Assembly (NCBI RefSeq): GCF_024211275.1
Contig: NZ_JAMLDX010000005.1
Span: 186,001-250,000, forward strand
DNA length: 64,000 bases
Direction: 5' to 3'
From: Sphingomonas tagetis
GTDB lineage: Bacteria; Pseudomonadota; Alphaproteobacteria; Sphingomonadales; Sphingomonadaceae
A program made the position numbers and the translations under genes. Shown one piece after another: positions 28,611 to 39,217 of this stretch (its first letter is position 1; each line of letters opens with the position of its first letter). The notes below the pieces were generated by a model, which worked only from the letters and a program-made list of their open reading frames with translations, was not told the DNA's origin and searched no databases.

Positions 28611-30914
28611 ATGAAGAAATCCGGCCTTTATCTATCCGCAGGCATCCTGTCCGCCGCGATCTCGGCGCCCGCTTTTGCTCAGACCGCGCCCGCTTCGGAA
28701 TCCGATCCAGCGCTCGGCGAGATCATCGTCACCGCGACCAAACGGCCTGAGCGGCTTCAGGACGTGGCGATCGCCGTTACGGTGGTATCGTCCGAGCAAC
28801 TCGCAAAAAGCACGATCGCCAGTCCCGGCGATCTGAAGGTGCCTGGCGTTCAGTTCGTCGCCACGACCGGGCGAGCCACCGCGCTGTCGGTCCGCGGCGT
28901 GTCGACCGGCGGCAATCCCGGCTTCGACCAGTCGGTGCCGATCTTCATCGACGGGGTGTATTTCGGACGCGGCGGCATGGCGCGCGCCGGATTCCTCGAT
29001 GTCGAACGCGTCGAAATCCTCAAGGGGCCACAGCCGACCTATCTCGGCAAGAACGCGATCGCCGGTGCGCTGAGCATCGTGTCGAAACGGCCGGGGCGTG
29101 ATTTTTCGGCGAATGTGACCGCCTATAACGAATTCGAGGCGGATGAGCAGAATGTCGAAGGCGGCGTCACGGTTCCGCTCGGCAATACGCTCAGCATGCG
29201 GGTCGCGGGACGTTACAGCAACATGGCCGGCTGGATGCGCAACCGGCAGCTCGATACCGACACGCCGCACTTCAAGACCGCTGCGGTCAGGGCCAGCCTG
29301 CTTTGGGAACCCAACGAAAATTTCAGTCTCTACGCGAAATACGACCACAATTATCTGAAGCGGGTCGGCACCACGACCGAGCCCTATAATTGCGGCCTGC
29401 TGGCGCCCGTCACCGGCGCCTATATCCAGCCGGGCGAGGATTGCTCGCTGAACGGCGTGACCAGCGCGGTTTACCGCGCGGAGAATTTTCCGCGGCTTTC
29501 GACGACCGGTGCGCCGAACCCCGATTACGGCGTGTTCGAGCTCAATGGCGGGGTGGTCGAGGCTGCCTATGACTGGAACGGGAACACGATCACCGCGATC
29601 GCGTCCTACTACAAGACCGACCAGTTCGACCGCATCGACGCGGATTCCTCCAACGTTCAGATCACCGCGCTGGAGACGTTCGACAATTCGACACAGAAGA
29701 GCCTGGAACTCCGTGCCGCATCGCCCACCGGCGAACGGCTGTCGTGGCTGGTCGGCGCCTATGGCGACATCATCGACCTGACCACGCGCGTTCCGGGCGG
29801 CTTCTTCTTCGCGGGCGATCCGCGCTTCGGCGGTCTTCCCGCCGGCATCTTCAGCGAGCAGCGCAGCAAGCAGCGGGAGAAGTCCTGGTCGGTCTATGGC
29901 GAGCTCGGCTTCAAGGTCGTCGACCAACTGACGATCAAGGCGGCGGCCCGCTATTCGAGCATCCAGAAGACGGCGACCTTCTCGTTCGCCAGCAACAATG
30001 CGATCTACCTGTCTCCCGGCCAGTTCCTGGTGACGCCGGCCGGCGGGTTCACGATCAGCGACGACCAGATCTACCGGGATTTCCAGCCAGCGGTCACGGT
30101 CGAGTTCCGCCCGGCGCGCGGCATGTTGCTGTTCGCCTCCTACAAGGAGGGCTTCAAATCCGGCGGCTACGACCTCGACGCCTTCGCGCCCACGCCGAGC
30201 GGCGACATCGCGTTCGAACCGGAAAAGGTGCAGAGCTTCGAGGCGGGGGCGAAGATCGATTTCCTCGATGGCCGGGCGCGTTTCAACGTCACGGCGTTCC
30301 GTGCCGACTATGACGATCTTCAGGTCTCGGTGTACAATGGCGTGGCTGGCGTCGAGACGAAGAACGCCGCGACGTCGCGGTCTCAGGGCGTCGAGGTCGA
30401 GGCCCAGTTCGCGCCGGTTCGCGGACTCGTCCTGTCCGGTTCGGTGAACTATCTGGATGCCAAATATGGCAGCTTCGCCAACACCGCCTGCTATGCCGGC
30501 CAGGCGGCCGCGGACGGGTGTATCGGCGGCTTCCAGGATCTGAGCGGCAAGACGCGAGCCTATTCGCCCGAATGGTCGGGCACCGCCGGGGCCGACCTGA
30601 CCACGCCGCTTTCGGGATTTCTCGGTGATGGGACGGAATTCACCGGTGGCGTGAACCTGTACTTCACCTCGCGATATGCGACGAGCGCTTCGCTCGGGCC
30701 GAGGGCGTTCCAGGAAGGCTTCACGACCGTGGATGCGCGTGCGGGCCTGAACTTCGCGGACCGGAAATTCGGCATCGCGCTGATCGGGCGAAACCTGACC
30801 AACGAGCGGATCTATGACGGCCGCAATCCGGCGCCGCTGTCGGGCAACCGCTATTTCTCCGCCCAGCTGCGGCGGACCCGGCAGGTGTCGCTGCAGCTGT
30901 CTGCGAAGTTCTGA
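28611..30914 (+). CDS. TonB-dependent receptor
   Basis: 767-residue outer-membrane receptor. Signal peptide MKKSGLYLSAGILSA...APAFAQ, TonB-box-like EIIVTATKRPERLQDV, plug domain with RVEILKGPQPTYLGKNAIAG, then a 22-strand-type barrel ending QVSLQLSAKF with the usual terminal Phe. The plug motif is PQPTYLG where most relatives have PQGTLFG, a small deviation. GGGAGGGAG precedes ATG 28611. The following hairpin and the oxygenase gene suggest that it imports the substrate of the BVMO-esterase-beta-ketoadipate module. Confidence 0.94.
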   Translation: MKKSGLYLSAGILSAAISAPAFAQTAPASESDPALGEIIVTATKRPERLQDVAIAVTVVSSEQLAKSTIASPGDLKVPGVQFVATTGRATALSVRGVSTGGNPGFDQSVPIFIDGVYFGRGGMARAGFLDVERVEILKGPQPTYLGKNAIAGALSIVSKRPGRDFSANVTAYNEFEADEQNVEGGVTVPLGNTLSMRVAGRYSNMAGWMRNRQLDTDTPHFKTAAVRASLLWEPNENFSLYAKYDHNYLKRVGTTTEPYNCGLLAPVTGAYIQPGEDCSLNGVTSAVYRAENFPRLSTTGAPNPDYGVFELNGGVVEAAYDWNGNTITAIASYYKTDQFDRIDADSSNVQITALETFDNSTQKSLELRAASPTGERLSWLVGAYGDIIDLTTRVPGGFFFAGDPRFGGLPAGIFSEQRSKQREKSWSVYGELGFKVVDQLTIKAAARYSSIQKTATFSFASNNAIYLSPGQFLVTPAGGFTISDDQIYRDFQPAVTVEFRPARGMLLFASYKEGFKSGGYDLDAFAPTPSGDIAFEPEKVQSFEAGAKIDFLDGRARFNVTAFRADYDDLQVSVYNGVAGVETKNAATSRSQGVEVEAQFAPVRGLVLSGSVNYLDAKYGSFANTACYAGQAAADGCIGGFQDLSGKTRAYSPEWSGTAGADLTTPLSGFLGDGTEFTGGVNLYFTSRYATSASLGPRAFQEGFTTVDARAGLNFADRKFGIALIGRNLTNERIYDGRNPAPLSGNRYFSAQLRRTRQVSLQLSAKF

Positions 30915-30923
30915 TTGGGGGAG

Positions 30924-30958
30924 GCGAGTGGGCCGGCTCACGTCAGGCCCGCTCGCCA
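30924..30958 (+). terminator. Hairpin after the TonB receptor
   Basis: GGCGAGTGGGCC pairs with GGCCCGCTCGCC over 12 bases with one G-T wobble and an 11-base loop, ten bases after the receptor stop. It lacks a clear T-run, so it may be an mRNA-stabilising hairpin or partial terminator between receptor and oxygenase. Confidence 0.45.
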
Positions 30959-30988
30959 GTCCGGGTGTTTGAAAGCGGAGTGAGCTGG

Positions 30989-32599
30989 ATGTTGGATGTG
31001 ACCGTGGTGGGGGCCGGCTTTGGCGGGCTGTACATGTTGTACAGGCTCCGTGAGCTGGGCTTTTCCGTCCGGGGAATCGAGGCAGCGTCCGATGTCGGCG
31101 GGGCGTGGTACTGGAACCGCTATCCCGGCGCGCGCTGCGACGTGGAGAGCCTGGTCTATTCCTTCACCTTTTCGCCGGAAGTCGATCGTGAATGGCGCTG
31201 GACCGAGCGCTATGCCGCGCAGCCCGAGATCCAGCGCTATATCTCGTTCGTCGCCGACCGGCTGGATCTGCGGCCGCTGATCGACTTTTCCAACCATGTC
31301 GAATCCGCGGTGTTCGACCGCGAAGCGAATTGCTGGCGCATCCGCACCGACAAGGGCCTGTCCTATGCGTCGCGCTATCTCGTTCTCGCGACCGGGCCGA
31401 TCTCGAAGCCGGTGCTTCCCGACATCCCCGGCATCGGCGAGTTCGAGGGCAGTTATGTGCACACCGCGCGCTGGCCCAAGGCGCCCCCCGACTTTGCCGG
31501 CAAGCGGGTCGGCGTGGTCGGCACCGGCTCGTCCGGGATACAGACCATCCCCATGATCGCCGAGCAGGCCGGCAAGCTCTACGTCTTTCAGCGGACGGCG
31601 AACTATACCGTGCCGGCGCGGAACGTCGCGCTGACCGAAGCGGACATCGCGCAGTGGGACGCGGAGAAGGACGAGATCCGGGCGGCATCGCGGATCGGCA
31701 TGGTCTCAGGACTCGGCGATGTGCTGATGCCGGAGGCGATGCGCGGCACCCGGATGCGGCCGGCAAGCGATTTTACGCCTGAGCAGCGGCGCGAGATCAT
31801 GGAGCGGCTGTGGCAATGGGGCGGAGGCGCGATGATCATCCCCTTCGCCGACACCTGGATCGATCCCGCGGTGAACGACGAAGTCGCCGATTTCATGCGC
31901 GAGAAAATTCGGGAGACGGTCAAGGATCCAGAGGTCGCCGAACGGCTCATCCCGCGCGGCTTCTATCTGGGGACGAAGCGGGTATGCGTCGGCACCAGCT
32001 ATTACGAGACGTACAACCGCGACAATGTCGAACTGGTCGACATCAAGTCGCATCCGATCGAGCGCATCACGCCCAGGGGAATGGTGGTCGACGGCACCGA
32101 ATATGAGCTCGACTATATCGTGTTTGCGACTGGCTTCGACGCACTGACCGGTGCGCTCACCAGCATCGAATTGCGCGGCGAACACGGCCAGACGATCAAC
32201 GAAGCCTGGGCCGAAGGGCCGCAGACCTTTCTCGGCCTCGCCGTCGAGGGCTTTCCGAACATGCTGATGCTCAGCGGGCCCGGCAGCCCATCGGTGCTGT
32301 CCAATGTCGTCCAGACCAATGAATTCCAGGCCGACCTGATCGGCCGGTTCCTGAGCGCGATGCGCGAGGGCGGCAAGACCCGCTTCGACGTCGTGCCCGA
32401 GGCTCAGATCGAATGGACCGATCACGTCCATGAGGTGGTGACACGGTCGCTCTTCGGCACCACCGACAGCTGGTATGTCGGCGCCAACGTGCCGGGCAAG
32501 CCGCGGGTGATCCTGCCCTATGCCGGCGGGCCCGGCGCTTATCGCGCTAAATGCGAAGAGTTTTGCGAAGACGGGTTTCCGGGCTTTGCGCTGCGCTAG
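30989..32599 (+). CDS. Flavin-dependent Baeyer-Villiger monooxygenase
   Basis: 536-residue class B flavoprotein monooxygenase that inserts oxygen next to a ketone to form an ester or lactone with NADPH and FAD. The first Rossmann motif is GAGFGG, the second is GTGSSG, and the diagnostic fingerprint FxGxxxHxxxWP is present as FEGSYVHTARWP. WYWNRYPGARCD is typical of the cyclohexanone monooxygenase branch. ATG 30989 has GGAG eight bases upstream. The esterase gene follows 108 bases later, fitting ketone to ester to acid plus alcohol. Confidence 0.93.
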   Translation: MLDVTVVGAGFGGLYMLYRLRELGFSVRGIEAASDVGGAWYWNRYPGARCDVESLVYSFTFSPEVDREWRWTERYAAQPEIQRYISFVADRLDLRPLIDFSNHVESAVFDREANCWRIRTDKGLSYASRYLVLATGPISKPVLPDIPGIGEFEGSYVHTARWPKAPPDFAGKRVGVVGTGSSGIQTIPMIAEQAGKLYVFQRTANYTVPARNVALTEADIAQWDAEKDEIRAASRIGMVSGLGDVLMPEAMRGTRMRPASDFTPEQRREIMERLWQWGGGAMIIPFADTWIDPAVNDEVADFMREKIRETVKDPEVAERLIPRGFYLGTKRVCVGTSYYETYNRDNVELVDIKSHPIERITPRGMVVDGTEYELDYIVFATGFDALTGALTSIELRGEHGQTINEAWAEGPQTFLGLAVEGFPNMLMLSGPGSPSVLSNVVQTNEFQADLIGRFLSAMREGGKTRFDVVPEAQIEWTDHVHEVVTRSLFGTTDSWYVGANVPGKPRVILPYAGGPGAYRAKCEEFCEDGFPGFALR

Positions 32600-32707
32600 G
32601 CCCGCCTCCGCGATGCGGCGCGCCGCGTCCAGCCGCTCGTTCTGCGGACGCGATCGGCGAAGTCCCATGACATCTTGTCCAGACCATTTTTCCACGAGGA
32701 GCCGACC

Positions 32708-33700
32708 ATGACGACCGCCGCGGACTATCCTCCCCTCGAGTTCGGGCCGGTCGCGGTGCCGATGCCCGGCAGCGTCAGCGACGCCGCGCGCGCCTATCTC
32801 GCGACGCCGCGCGCGGCATCGTCCGGGCCGCTTCCGGCGCTCGACGACAAACCGGGCTGGCGTGCGTTCAGTGCCGCAGCCAATGCCCGGATCGCGCTGC
32901 TGGAGGAGATGGTCGTCAGCGCCTGTGCGGTCGATGTCGAGCGCACGACGATCAACGGTGCGCGCGCGGCGATCGTGCGGCCGAAAAATCCCGATCCGCG
33001 CTTCGAAGGCCGCGTGCTCATGAACATTCATGGCGGCGCCTATATCCTGTGCGAAGGCATGATCATGGAAGCCGCGGTCATCGCCAATGCCGGCGCCACG
33101 GTCGTCGCGGTCGATTATCGCGTCGCGCCCGATCATCCGTTCCCGGCCAATATCGAGGACAGCGCCGCGGTCTATCGTGGCCTGCTCGAGCGTCACGCAC
33201 CCGCGCGGATCGGGATTTACGGGACTTCGGCCGGCGGCACCTTCACGTTGACCACGTCGCTCTATCTCCGCCAGCTGGGGCTGCCGCTGCCCGGCGTGCT
33301 GGGCGTGCTGACCCCGCAGCACGATCTTTCGGGCACGGCGGGCGACAGTTTCTTCGCGCTCGACGGCCTCGACCTCGCGCTCTCGGGCAGCAGGGCCGGC
33401 GCGCTCGACATGGCGCATCTGTTCGCCAACGGGCATGACATCGCCGACCCGCTGATCTCGCCGATCTTCGGGGACTATGCCGGCTTCCCGCCGACCTATT
33501 TCCTCACCGGCACGCGCGACATGCTGCTGTCGGCGACCTCGCTGCTTCACCGGCGCCTGCACAATGCCGGCGTCAAGACCGAGCTGCATGTCTTCGAGGC
33601 CATGCCGCATGGCTTCAACGTACAGGTCCAGCTGCCCGAAGCGCAGGAATCGATCCAGGACCTGCTGCGCTTCTTCGATGAAAATCTTGCCAAGGGATAG
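32708..33700 (+). CDS. HSL-family alpha/beta hydrolase (esterase)
   Basis: 330-residue hormone-sensitive-lipase type esterase. The oxyanion motif is IHGGAY, the nucleophile elbow GTSAGG, the catalytic acid probably in GTRDMLL and the His in MPHGFN. GAGGAG precedes ATG 32708. Its place after the Baeyer-Villiger gene suggests hydrolysis of the ester that enzyme makes. Confidence 0.9.
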   Translation: MTTAADYPPLEFGPVAVPMPGSVSDAARAYLATPRAASSGPLPALDDKPGWRAFSAAANARIALLEEMVVSACAVDVERTTINGARAAIVRPKNPDPRFEGRVLMNIHGGAYILCEGMIMEAAVIANAGATVVAVDYRVAPDHPFPANIEDSAAVYRGLLERHAPARIGIYGTSAGGTFTLTTSLYLRQLGLPLPGVLGVLTPQHDLSGTAGDSFFALDGLDLALSGSRAGALDMAHLFANGHDIADPLISPIFGDYAGFPPTYFLTGTRDMLLSATSLLHRRLHNAGVKTELHVFEAMPHGFNVQVQLPEAQESIQDLLRFFDENLAKG

Positions 33701-33798
33701 CGGGACCGGCGGCCCCGGTCCGGGGAGCGGCGTTGCCGGCGGGGAATCCCGTCCGCGCCGGCCGGGCCCGGGCGCCCTCCAGTTTTCAGGGAGTGACA

Positions 33799-34938
33799 AT
33801 GCGCATTGCCTCGATTGAAACGGTGGTGTTCGATCTGCCGACGACGCGCCCGCACAAGCTGGCGATGGCGACGATCAACCAGCAGGGCCTGGTGCTCGTC
33901 CGCATCCGCGACGAGGACGGCAACGAGGGTCTCGGCGAAGCTTCGGTGATCCCGCATTACGGCGCCGAGACGGTCGAGGCGATCCAGCTCGTCATCGACC
34001 GCTATCTCGCGCCGCCGTTGATCGGCGCCGATCCCGCGCTGCTGCGGAACGTGCTGGCGACGATGGACGGGGTGCTCAAGGACAATCTCTACGCCAAGGC
34101 GGCGATCGAGATGGCATGTGTCGATCTCGTCGCGCGCCGGATGGGCGTGCCGGCCTCCGCGCTCTTCGGGGGCGCCGTGTGGGACCGGCTGCCGGTGCTG
34201 CTCGTGCTCGGCGCGGGCGATGCCGACAAGGATATCGCGCAGGCGCGCGAGATGCTGGACAGACGGCTGCACGACCGGTTCCTGGTCAAGCTGGGCAATG
34301 GCGATCCCCGCGACGACGTGGCGCGGGCTGCGGCCGTGAAGAAGGCGCTCGGCGATGACGTGCGCGTTCATGCCGACGCCAATCAGAGCTGGAACGAGGC
34401 GACGGCGACCTGGGCGATCGAACGGCTGGAGGATGCCGGCGTCGCCATCGTCGAGCAGCCGCTGCCGCGCGCCGACATCGACGGCATGCGCCGCCTCACC
34501 GAACGCTTCACGATCCCGATCATGGCGGACGAGGCGATCGATACGGTGGAAAGCGCCGCCGCCTTCGCGCGCGTCCGCGCGGCCGACGCCTTCTCGATCA
34601 AGGTCACCAAACATGGCGGCATGCTGCGCACGCGCGAGGTTGCTTCGATCGCGGAAGCGGCGGGGCTGACGCTGTTCGGCGGGACGATGCTGGAAAGCGG
34701 CGTCGGCACGGCGGCCTTCGCGCAGATCTTTTCGACGGTCCGCGCGCTCGATTGGGGCTGTCAGCTGTTCGGCCCACTGCTGTTCGCCGACACGATCACG
34801 GTCGAGCAGCCAGTCTATCGCGATTTCCAGCTCGAGGTGCCGGCCGGGCCGGGTTTCGGCATGACGATCGACGAGGACAAGCTCGCTTTCTACCGCCGCG
34901 ACCGCGCGGGGCAGCGTACCGCCGTCGCCACCGCCTGA
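33799..34938 (+). CDS. catB: Muconate cycloisomerase (enolase superfamily)
   Basis: 379-residue enolase-superfamily lactonising enzyme: N-terminal capping domain, then a barrel with metal ligands Asp193 (HADANQSW), Glu219 (VEQPLP) and Asp244 (ADEAID), Lys268 (SIKVTKHGG) and Glu299 (MLESGVG). The KxK motif that holds the base is FLVK here: Lys164 is kept but the first lysine is Leu162, an unusual change. The call rests on the family plus the following YciI, pcaI, pcaJ and pcaD genes. A dipeptide epimerase or another lactone-forming role is a lesser alternative. AGGGAG precedes ATG 33799. Confidence 0.82.
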   Translation: MRIASIETVVFDLPTTRPHKLAMATINQQGLVLVRIRDEDGNEGLGEASVIPHYGAETVEAIQLVIDRYLAPPLIGADPALLRNVLATMDGVLKDNLYAKAAIEMACVDLVARRMGVPASALFGGAVWDRLPVLLVLGAGDADKDIAQAREMLDRRLHDRFLVKLGNGDPRDDVARAAAVKKALGDDVRVHADANQSWNEATATWAIERLEDAGVAIVEQPLPRADIDGMRRLTERFTIPIMADEAIDTVESAAAFARVRAADAFSIKVTKHGGMLRTREVASIAEAAGLTLFGGTMLESGVGTAAFAQIFSTVRALDWGCQLFGPLLFADTITVEQPVYRDFQLEVPAGPGFGMTIDEDKLAFYRRDRAGQRTAVATA

Positions 34939-34950
34939 ACAAGGACCCTC

Positions 34951-35271
34951 ATGCCCTATATCATCGAAACCTGGGACAAGCCGGATCACCAGAGCGTCCG
35001 TGCCGGTGCGCGTGCCGCGCATCTCGATTTCCTGGCGGCGCACGCCGCACGGCTGCTGGCCTGCGGCGCGAAGCTGCACGATGACGGCACCGATCGCGGC
35101 GGCGGCCTCTATGTGCTCGATACCGAGGATCGCAGCGAGGCCGAGCGCTTCATCGCGGCCGACCCGTTCAGCGCAGCCGACCTGTTCGAGCGCGTGACCA
35201 TCACGCGCTGGCGCAAGGCCTATGTCGACGGAAAATGCTTCCTGCCGGGCGCTGGCGGCAGCGCGCAATGA
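34951..35271 (+). CDS. YciI-like protein in the position of muconolactone isomerase
   Basis: 106-residue dimeric alpha/beta barrel (ferredoxin-like) protein of the YciI family; AHLDFLAAHA and LYVLDTEDRSEAERFIAADPF are recognisable, with the conserved His in AHLDF. It lies 12 bases after catB and overlaps pcaI by four bases (ATGA), so it is inside the operon. Classical operons have catC (muconolactone isomerase, a different family of the same fold superfamily) here. I infer that it does the CatC step; this is not shown by sequence alone. AAGGA precedes the start. Confidence 0.85.
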   Translation: MPYIIETWDKPDHQSVRAGARAAHLDFLAAHAARLLACGAKLHDDGTDRGGGLYVLDTEDRSEAERFIAADPFSAADLFERVTITRWRKAYVDGKCFLPGAGGSAQ

Positions 35272-35977
35272 GAACCAAGATCTACGACAGTCCGGCCGCG
35301 GCGCTGGCGGACGTGCTGTTCGACGGCATGACGATCATGTCAGGCGGCTTCGGCCTGTCGGGTAATCCCGAGAGCCTGATCCCCGAAATCCGCGCGGCGG
35401 GCATCAAGGACCTGACCGTCATCTCGAACAACGCCGGGGCGGACGGATTTGGCCTGTGGATGCTGCTGGAGAGCCGGCAGGTGAAGAAGATGGTCTCGTC
35501 CTATGTCGGCGATAACAAGCTGTTCGAACAGCAGTACCTCTCGGGCGAGTTGGAGCTGGAGCTGAATCCGCAAGGCACGCTGGCCGAGCGCATCCGTGCG
35601 GGCGGCGCGGGCATCCCGGCCTTTTACACGAAGACCGGCGTCGGCACCGTCGTCGCCGAGGGCAAGCCGGTCGAGAATTTCGAAGGCGAGGACTATGTCC
35701 GCGAGACCTGGCTGCGCGCCGACCTTGCCATCGTCAAGGCATGGAAGGCCGACCCCGAGGGCAATCTCGTGTTCCGCAAGACGGCCCGCAACTTCAACCC
35801 CAACATGGCGACCGCGGGCAAGCTGACCGTGGTTGAGGTCGAGGAGATCGTCGAGGCGGGGGCGTTCGACCCCGATGCCGTTCATACGCCCGGCATCTAT
35901 GTCGACCGGATTGTCGTCTCGACCATCAACGAGAAGCGCATCGAGAAGCTGACGACCCGGCCGAGGGAGGGCGGCTG

Positions 35978-35978
<1 letters not shown>
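35268..35978 (+). CDS. pcaI: 3-oxoadipate CoA-transferase subunit A
   Basis: 236-residue alpha subunit of succinyl-CoA:3-oxoadipate CoA-transferase, which activates beta-ketoadipate. The family 1 CoA-transferase motif appears as [13 protein letters not shown], with [11 protein letters not shown] and [13 protein letters not shown] 35268 overlaps the YciI stop. It is paired with the beta subunit, whose ATG shares a base with its stop (TGATG). Confidence 0.93.
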
Positions 35979-36633
<655 letters not shown>

Positions 36634-36634
<1 letters not shown>

Positions 36635-37404
36635 TGCCATTCCTCCAGGTCGAAGGCGCATCGCTTTACTGGAAACTCGACGGACGCGGCGATGCGCCCG
36701 CGTTGGTCCTGCTCAATTCCATCGGCACCGACATGGATTTGTGGGACGCCATGCTGCCCGATTTGCGCCAGCGCTTTGCCGTGCTGCGCATCGACGCACG
36801 CGGCCATGGCGCGTCCGCGGCTTCACCGGGCGATCTTTCGCTGGCGGCGCTGGCGGGCGACGTGCTCGCCGTGGCCGACGCCGCTGGCCTTGGCCGCTTC
36901 TCGCTCGCGGGCGTGTCGCTCGGCGGCATGATCGGCATGGAACTGGCGCTGCGCGCGCCCGATCGGCTGGAACGGCTGGCGTTGATTTGCACCTCGGCGA
37001 CGATGGACAGCGCTGCCTGGCGCGACCGCGCCGCCACGGTCCGGCGGGAGGGCATGGCAGCGATCGCAGACCTCGCCATGACCCGCTTCCTGTCGGATGC
37101 GGCCGAGCCTGCGCTCGCCGAAACGGTGCGGCGCCAGCTCGTGGCGATGGATGCTCAGGGCTATGCGGGCTGCGCCGCCGCGATCCGCGACATGGACCTG
37201 GCCGATCGCATCGCCGGCATCATCTGTCCAACGCTGGTCGTCACCGGCACGCGAGATGTTTCCACTCCGTTCGCCGGTCATGGCGATTACCTTCTCGCGC
37301 GGATTCCCCGAGCCGCGCACGTCGCGATCGAAGCCGCACATCTTGCGCCGCTCGAAGCGCCGCAAGCGCTGGCCGAGGTGCTGTTTGCCTTTCTGAAAAG
37401 CTGA
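36634..37404 (+). CDS. pcaD: 3-oxoadipate enol-lactonase
   Basis: 256-residue alpha/beta hydrolase that opens beta-ketoadipate enol-lactone. It shows LLNSIGTDMDLWD, RIDARGHGAS, the nucleophile elbow GVSLGG, and the C-terminal AAHLAPLEAP where the catalytic His sits, all typical of PcaD. It is the last gene of the catB-yciI-pcaIJ-pcaD run, with a TGATG junction to pcaJ. Confidence 0.92.
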
Positions 37405-37420
37405 GAACGTCGGCCGCGAC

Positions 37421-37434
37421 GCTCGCGTGCGAGC
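37421..37434. terminator. Short inverted repeat between convergent genes
   Basis: GCTCGCGTGCGAGC is nearly a perfect palindrome in the 31 bases between pcaD and the convergent carboxylesterase. It could form a small bidirectional stop hairpin, but the loop is tight and no T-run follows. Confidence 0.3.
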
Positions 37435-37435
37435 C

Positions 37436-39148
37436 TCAGTTTGCCTTGGTCGCGGCCGGCCCGATCCAACTGCCGAGCGTGGGCTGCTGATACGGTCCGA
37501 GCGCTTCCAGCGCGAGCCGGTCGTCGCGCGCGGGATCGCTGACGAGCCGGCTGTCATAGTCCAGGAGCATCGTCTGCCGTGCCTGCGGCGTGTACGGCTT
37601 CCACTCGGGCAGTCCCGGCGCGGCCGGCTTGCCGGTGCGCGCGAACGTCGCCCAGGCGGTGCTGACCGTCTTGCCGAGCCGGAAGAAGCGCGGATCCGGC
37701 CGGGGGCCGCTCAGGCCGGGCGCACGATCGACATTGTTGAACACGAACGGCACGTCGACGACGTGCGCGGCGCGGAAGCGTCCGCTGGGCTCGCCCCAGG
37801 TGAACAGATACATGAAGACGGGTGCGGCCTTCTGCGCGGCTTTGCGGTCGGCCTGGCGGATCGCGTTCGCGTGAAACGAAGCGTCGGTCTTGATCGCGAA
37901 GTAGATGTCGGCCGGCGATGCGCCCGGGCGGCGCGAGCGGTAGGAGGCGATCAGCTTTTCGACCTTCTCGTCCGAGACGCGCAGCATGCCCAGTTCACGG
38001 CGCAACCCCGCTTCGTCGAGAGTCAGCGCCGCGGCGTTGCCTTTGAAAGAACCGGAACTCCACAGCTCCAGCCGGTTCTCGTCGCGGGTCGTGCCGACCA
38101 GCAGCGGTATGTTGGCGGAGAAGGATGGCGCGGCGGGATCGAACGGTTGGTGCGGAAGCGTTTGTCCGTCCACCACCGGCTTGAAATCATGGCCGGCACG
38201 CCCTGCTTCCACAAACGCCTTCAGGATCGCTTCGGGCGGTATTTCACCCAGGCGTCCGACCTGCGTCGGAGCGAGGTCGAGCAAGCGGAATATCTCGCGT
38301 GTCGCGGCGGCGGCGCGATCCGCGGTTTGCGTCCGGATCATCGAGCCGCTCTGTGCGATCGCCTTGTGGAACAGCCCTTGCGCGGCCGGCATCGCCATCA
38401 GCGCGCTGACCTTCGCGCCGCCGCCGGATTGGCCGAAGATGGTGACGTTGCCGGGATCGCCGCCGAACTGCGCGATATTGTCGCGCACCCATTGCAGCGC
38501 CAGCACGATGTCCAGCATGCCGGCGTTGCCGCTGCCGGCATAGGCCGGGCCGCCGATCTCGGTGAGCGAGAGGAAGCCGAAGATGTTCAGCCGGTGGTTG
38601 AAATGAACGACGACGACATCCTGCTCGCGCGCGAGGCGTTCGCCATCATGCCAGTCGGCCTCGCCCAGACCGACGGCGAAATAGCCGCCATGACACCAGA
38701 ACATCACCGGCCGCTTGCGGTTGTCCGAGGTCGACGGGGTCCACACGTTGAGGACGAGGCAATCCTCGCTCATCGGATGGAAGCCGTGCTGGTTGCCGAC
38801 GATGAAGTTTCGCGCGGGATCGTTGGCTTCCGCGCGCGCTTCCGGCGTGTCGGGCGGCGCGAGCTGCATCGTCATCGGGCCATAGGCCAATGCATCGCGC
38901 ACCCCGGTCCAGGGAGCCGGCTTGCGCGGCGGCAGGAAGCGGTTGGCGCCGCCGGTGGGGGCCCCATAGGGGATGCCCTTGAAAACCGAAACGCCGCGCG
39001 AGCGCGCGCCGCGGATCTTGCCGGCGGTCGTCTCCACGATCGGCGGATTGCTCGTGCCGGCGAGCGCGCCCGGCGCGGCGAGCGCCAGTCCGCCGAGCGC
39101 CAGCCCCTGCAAGGCGGCACGGCGCGAAGACCCGGTTCCAGCGGTCAT
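37436..39148 (-). CDS. Type B carboxylesterase, Tat-exported
   Basis: 570-residue carboxylesterase/lipase type B enzyme. A twin-arginine signal ([14 protein letters not shown], then APGALA) marks export. Family landmarks are [12 protein letters not shown], the nucleophile elbow FGQSGGGAK, the acid in GTTRDENR and the His in [17 protein letters not shown] precedes ATG 39148. It lies downstream of the TonB receptor at 39218 on the same strand, separated by a hairpin, and ends convergent with pcaD. Confidence 0.93.
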   Translation of the reverse strand: MTAGTGSSRRAALQGLALGGLALAAPGALAGTSNPPIVETTAGKIRGARSRGVSVFKGIPYGAPTGGANRFLPPRKPAPWTGVRDALAYGPMTMQLAPPDTPEARAEANDPARNFIVGNQHGFHPMSEDCLVLNVWTPSTSDNRKRPVMFWCHGGYFAVGLGEADWHDGERLAREQDVVVVHFNHRLNIFGFLSLTEIGGPAYAGSGNAGMLDIVLALQWVRDNIAQFGGDPGNVTIFGQSGGGAKVSALMAMPAAQGLFHKAIAQSGSMIRTQTADRAAAATREIFRLLDLAPTQVGRLGEIPPEAILKAFVEAGRAGHDFKPVVDGQTLPHQPFDPAAPSFSANIPLLVGTTRDENRLELWSSGSFKGNAAALTLDEAGLRRELGMLRVSDEKVEKLIASYRSRRPGASPADIYFAIKTDASFHANAIRQADRKAAQKAAPVFMYLFTWGEPSGRFRAAHVVDVPFVFNNVDRAPGLSGPRPDPRFFRLGKTVSTAWATFARTGKPAAPGLPEWKPYTPQARQTMLLDYDSRLVSDPARDDRLALEALGPYQQPTLGSWIGPAATKAN

Positions 39149-39170
39149 ATGGCAATTCCTTGAATAAGAC

Positions 39171-39202
39171 GTCCCCGGGCAGCCGCCTCGCTGCCCGGGG
39201 AC
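39171..39202 (-). terminator. Strong hairpin between TonB receptor and carboxylesterase
   Basis: GTCCCCGGGCAG (39171-39182) pairs perfectly with CTGCCCGGGGAC (39191-39202) around an eight-base loop, 15 bases after the receptor stop on the minus strand. The following CTTATT is a poor T-run, so partial termination or processing is as likely as a full stop. Confidence 0.55.
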
Positions 39203-39217
39203 GGGGGAGCTTACCGA

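Noticed and set aside
31706..33799. Minus-strand open frame of 697 codons
   Set aside because: It is antisense to the BVMO and esterase genes; no recognisable domain in its translation.
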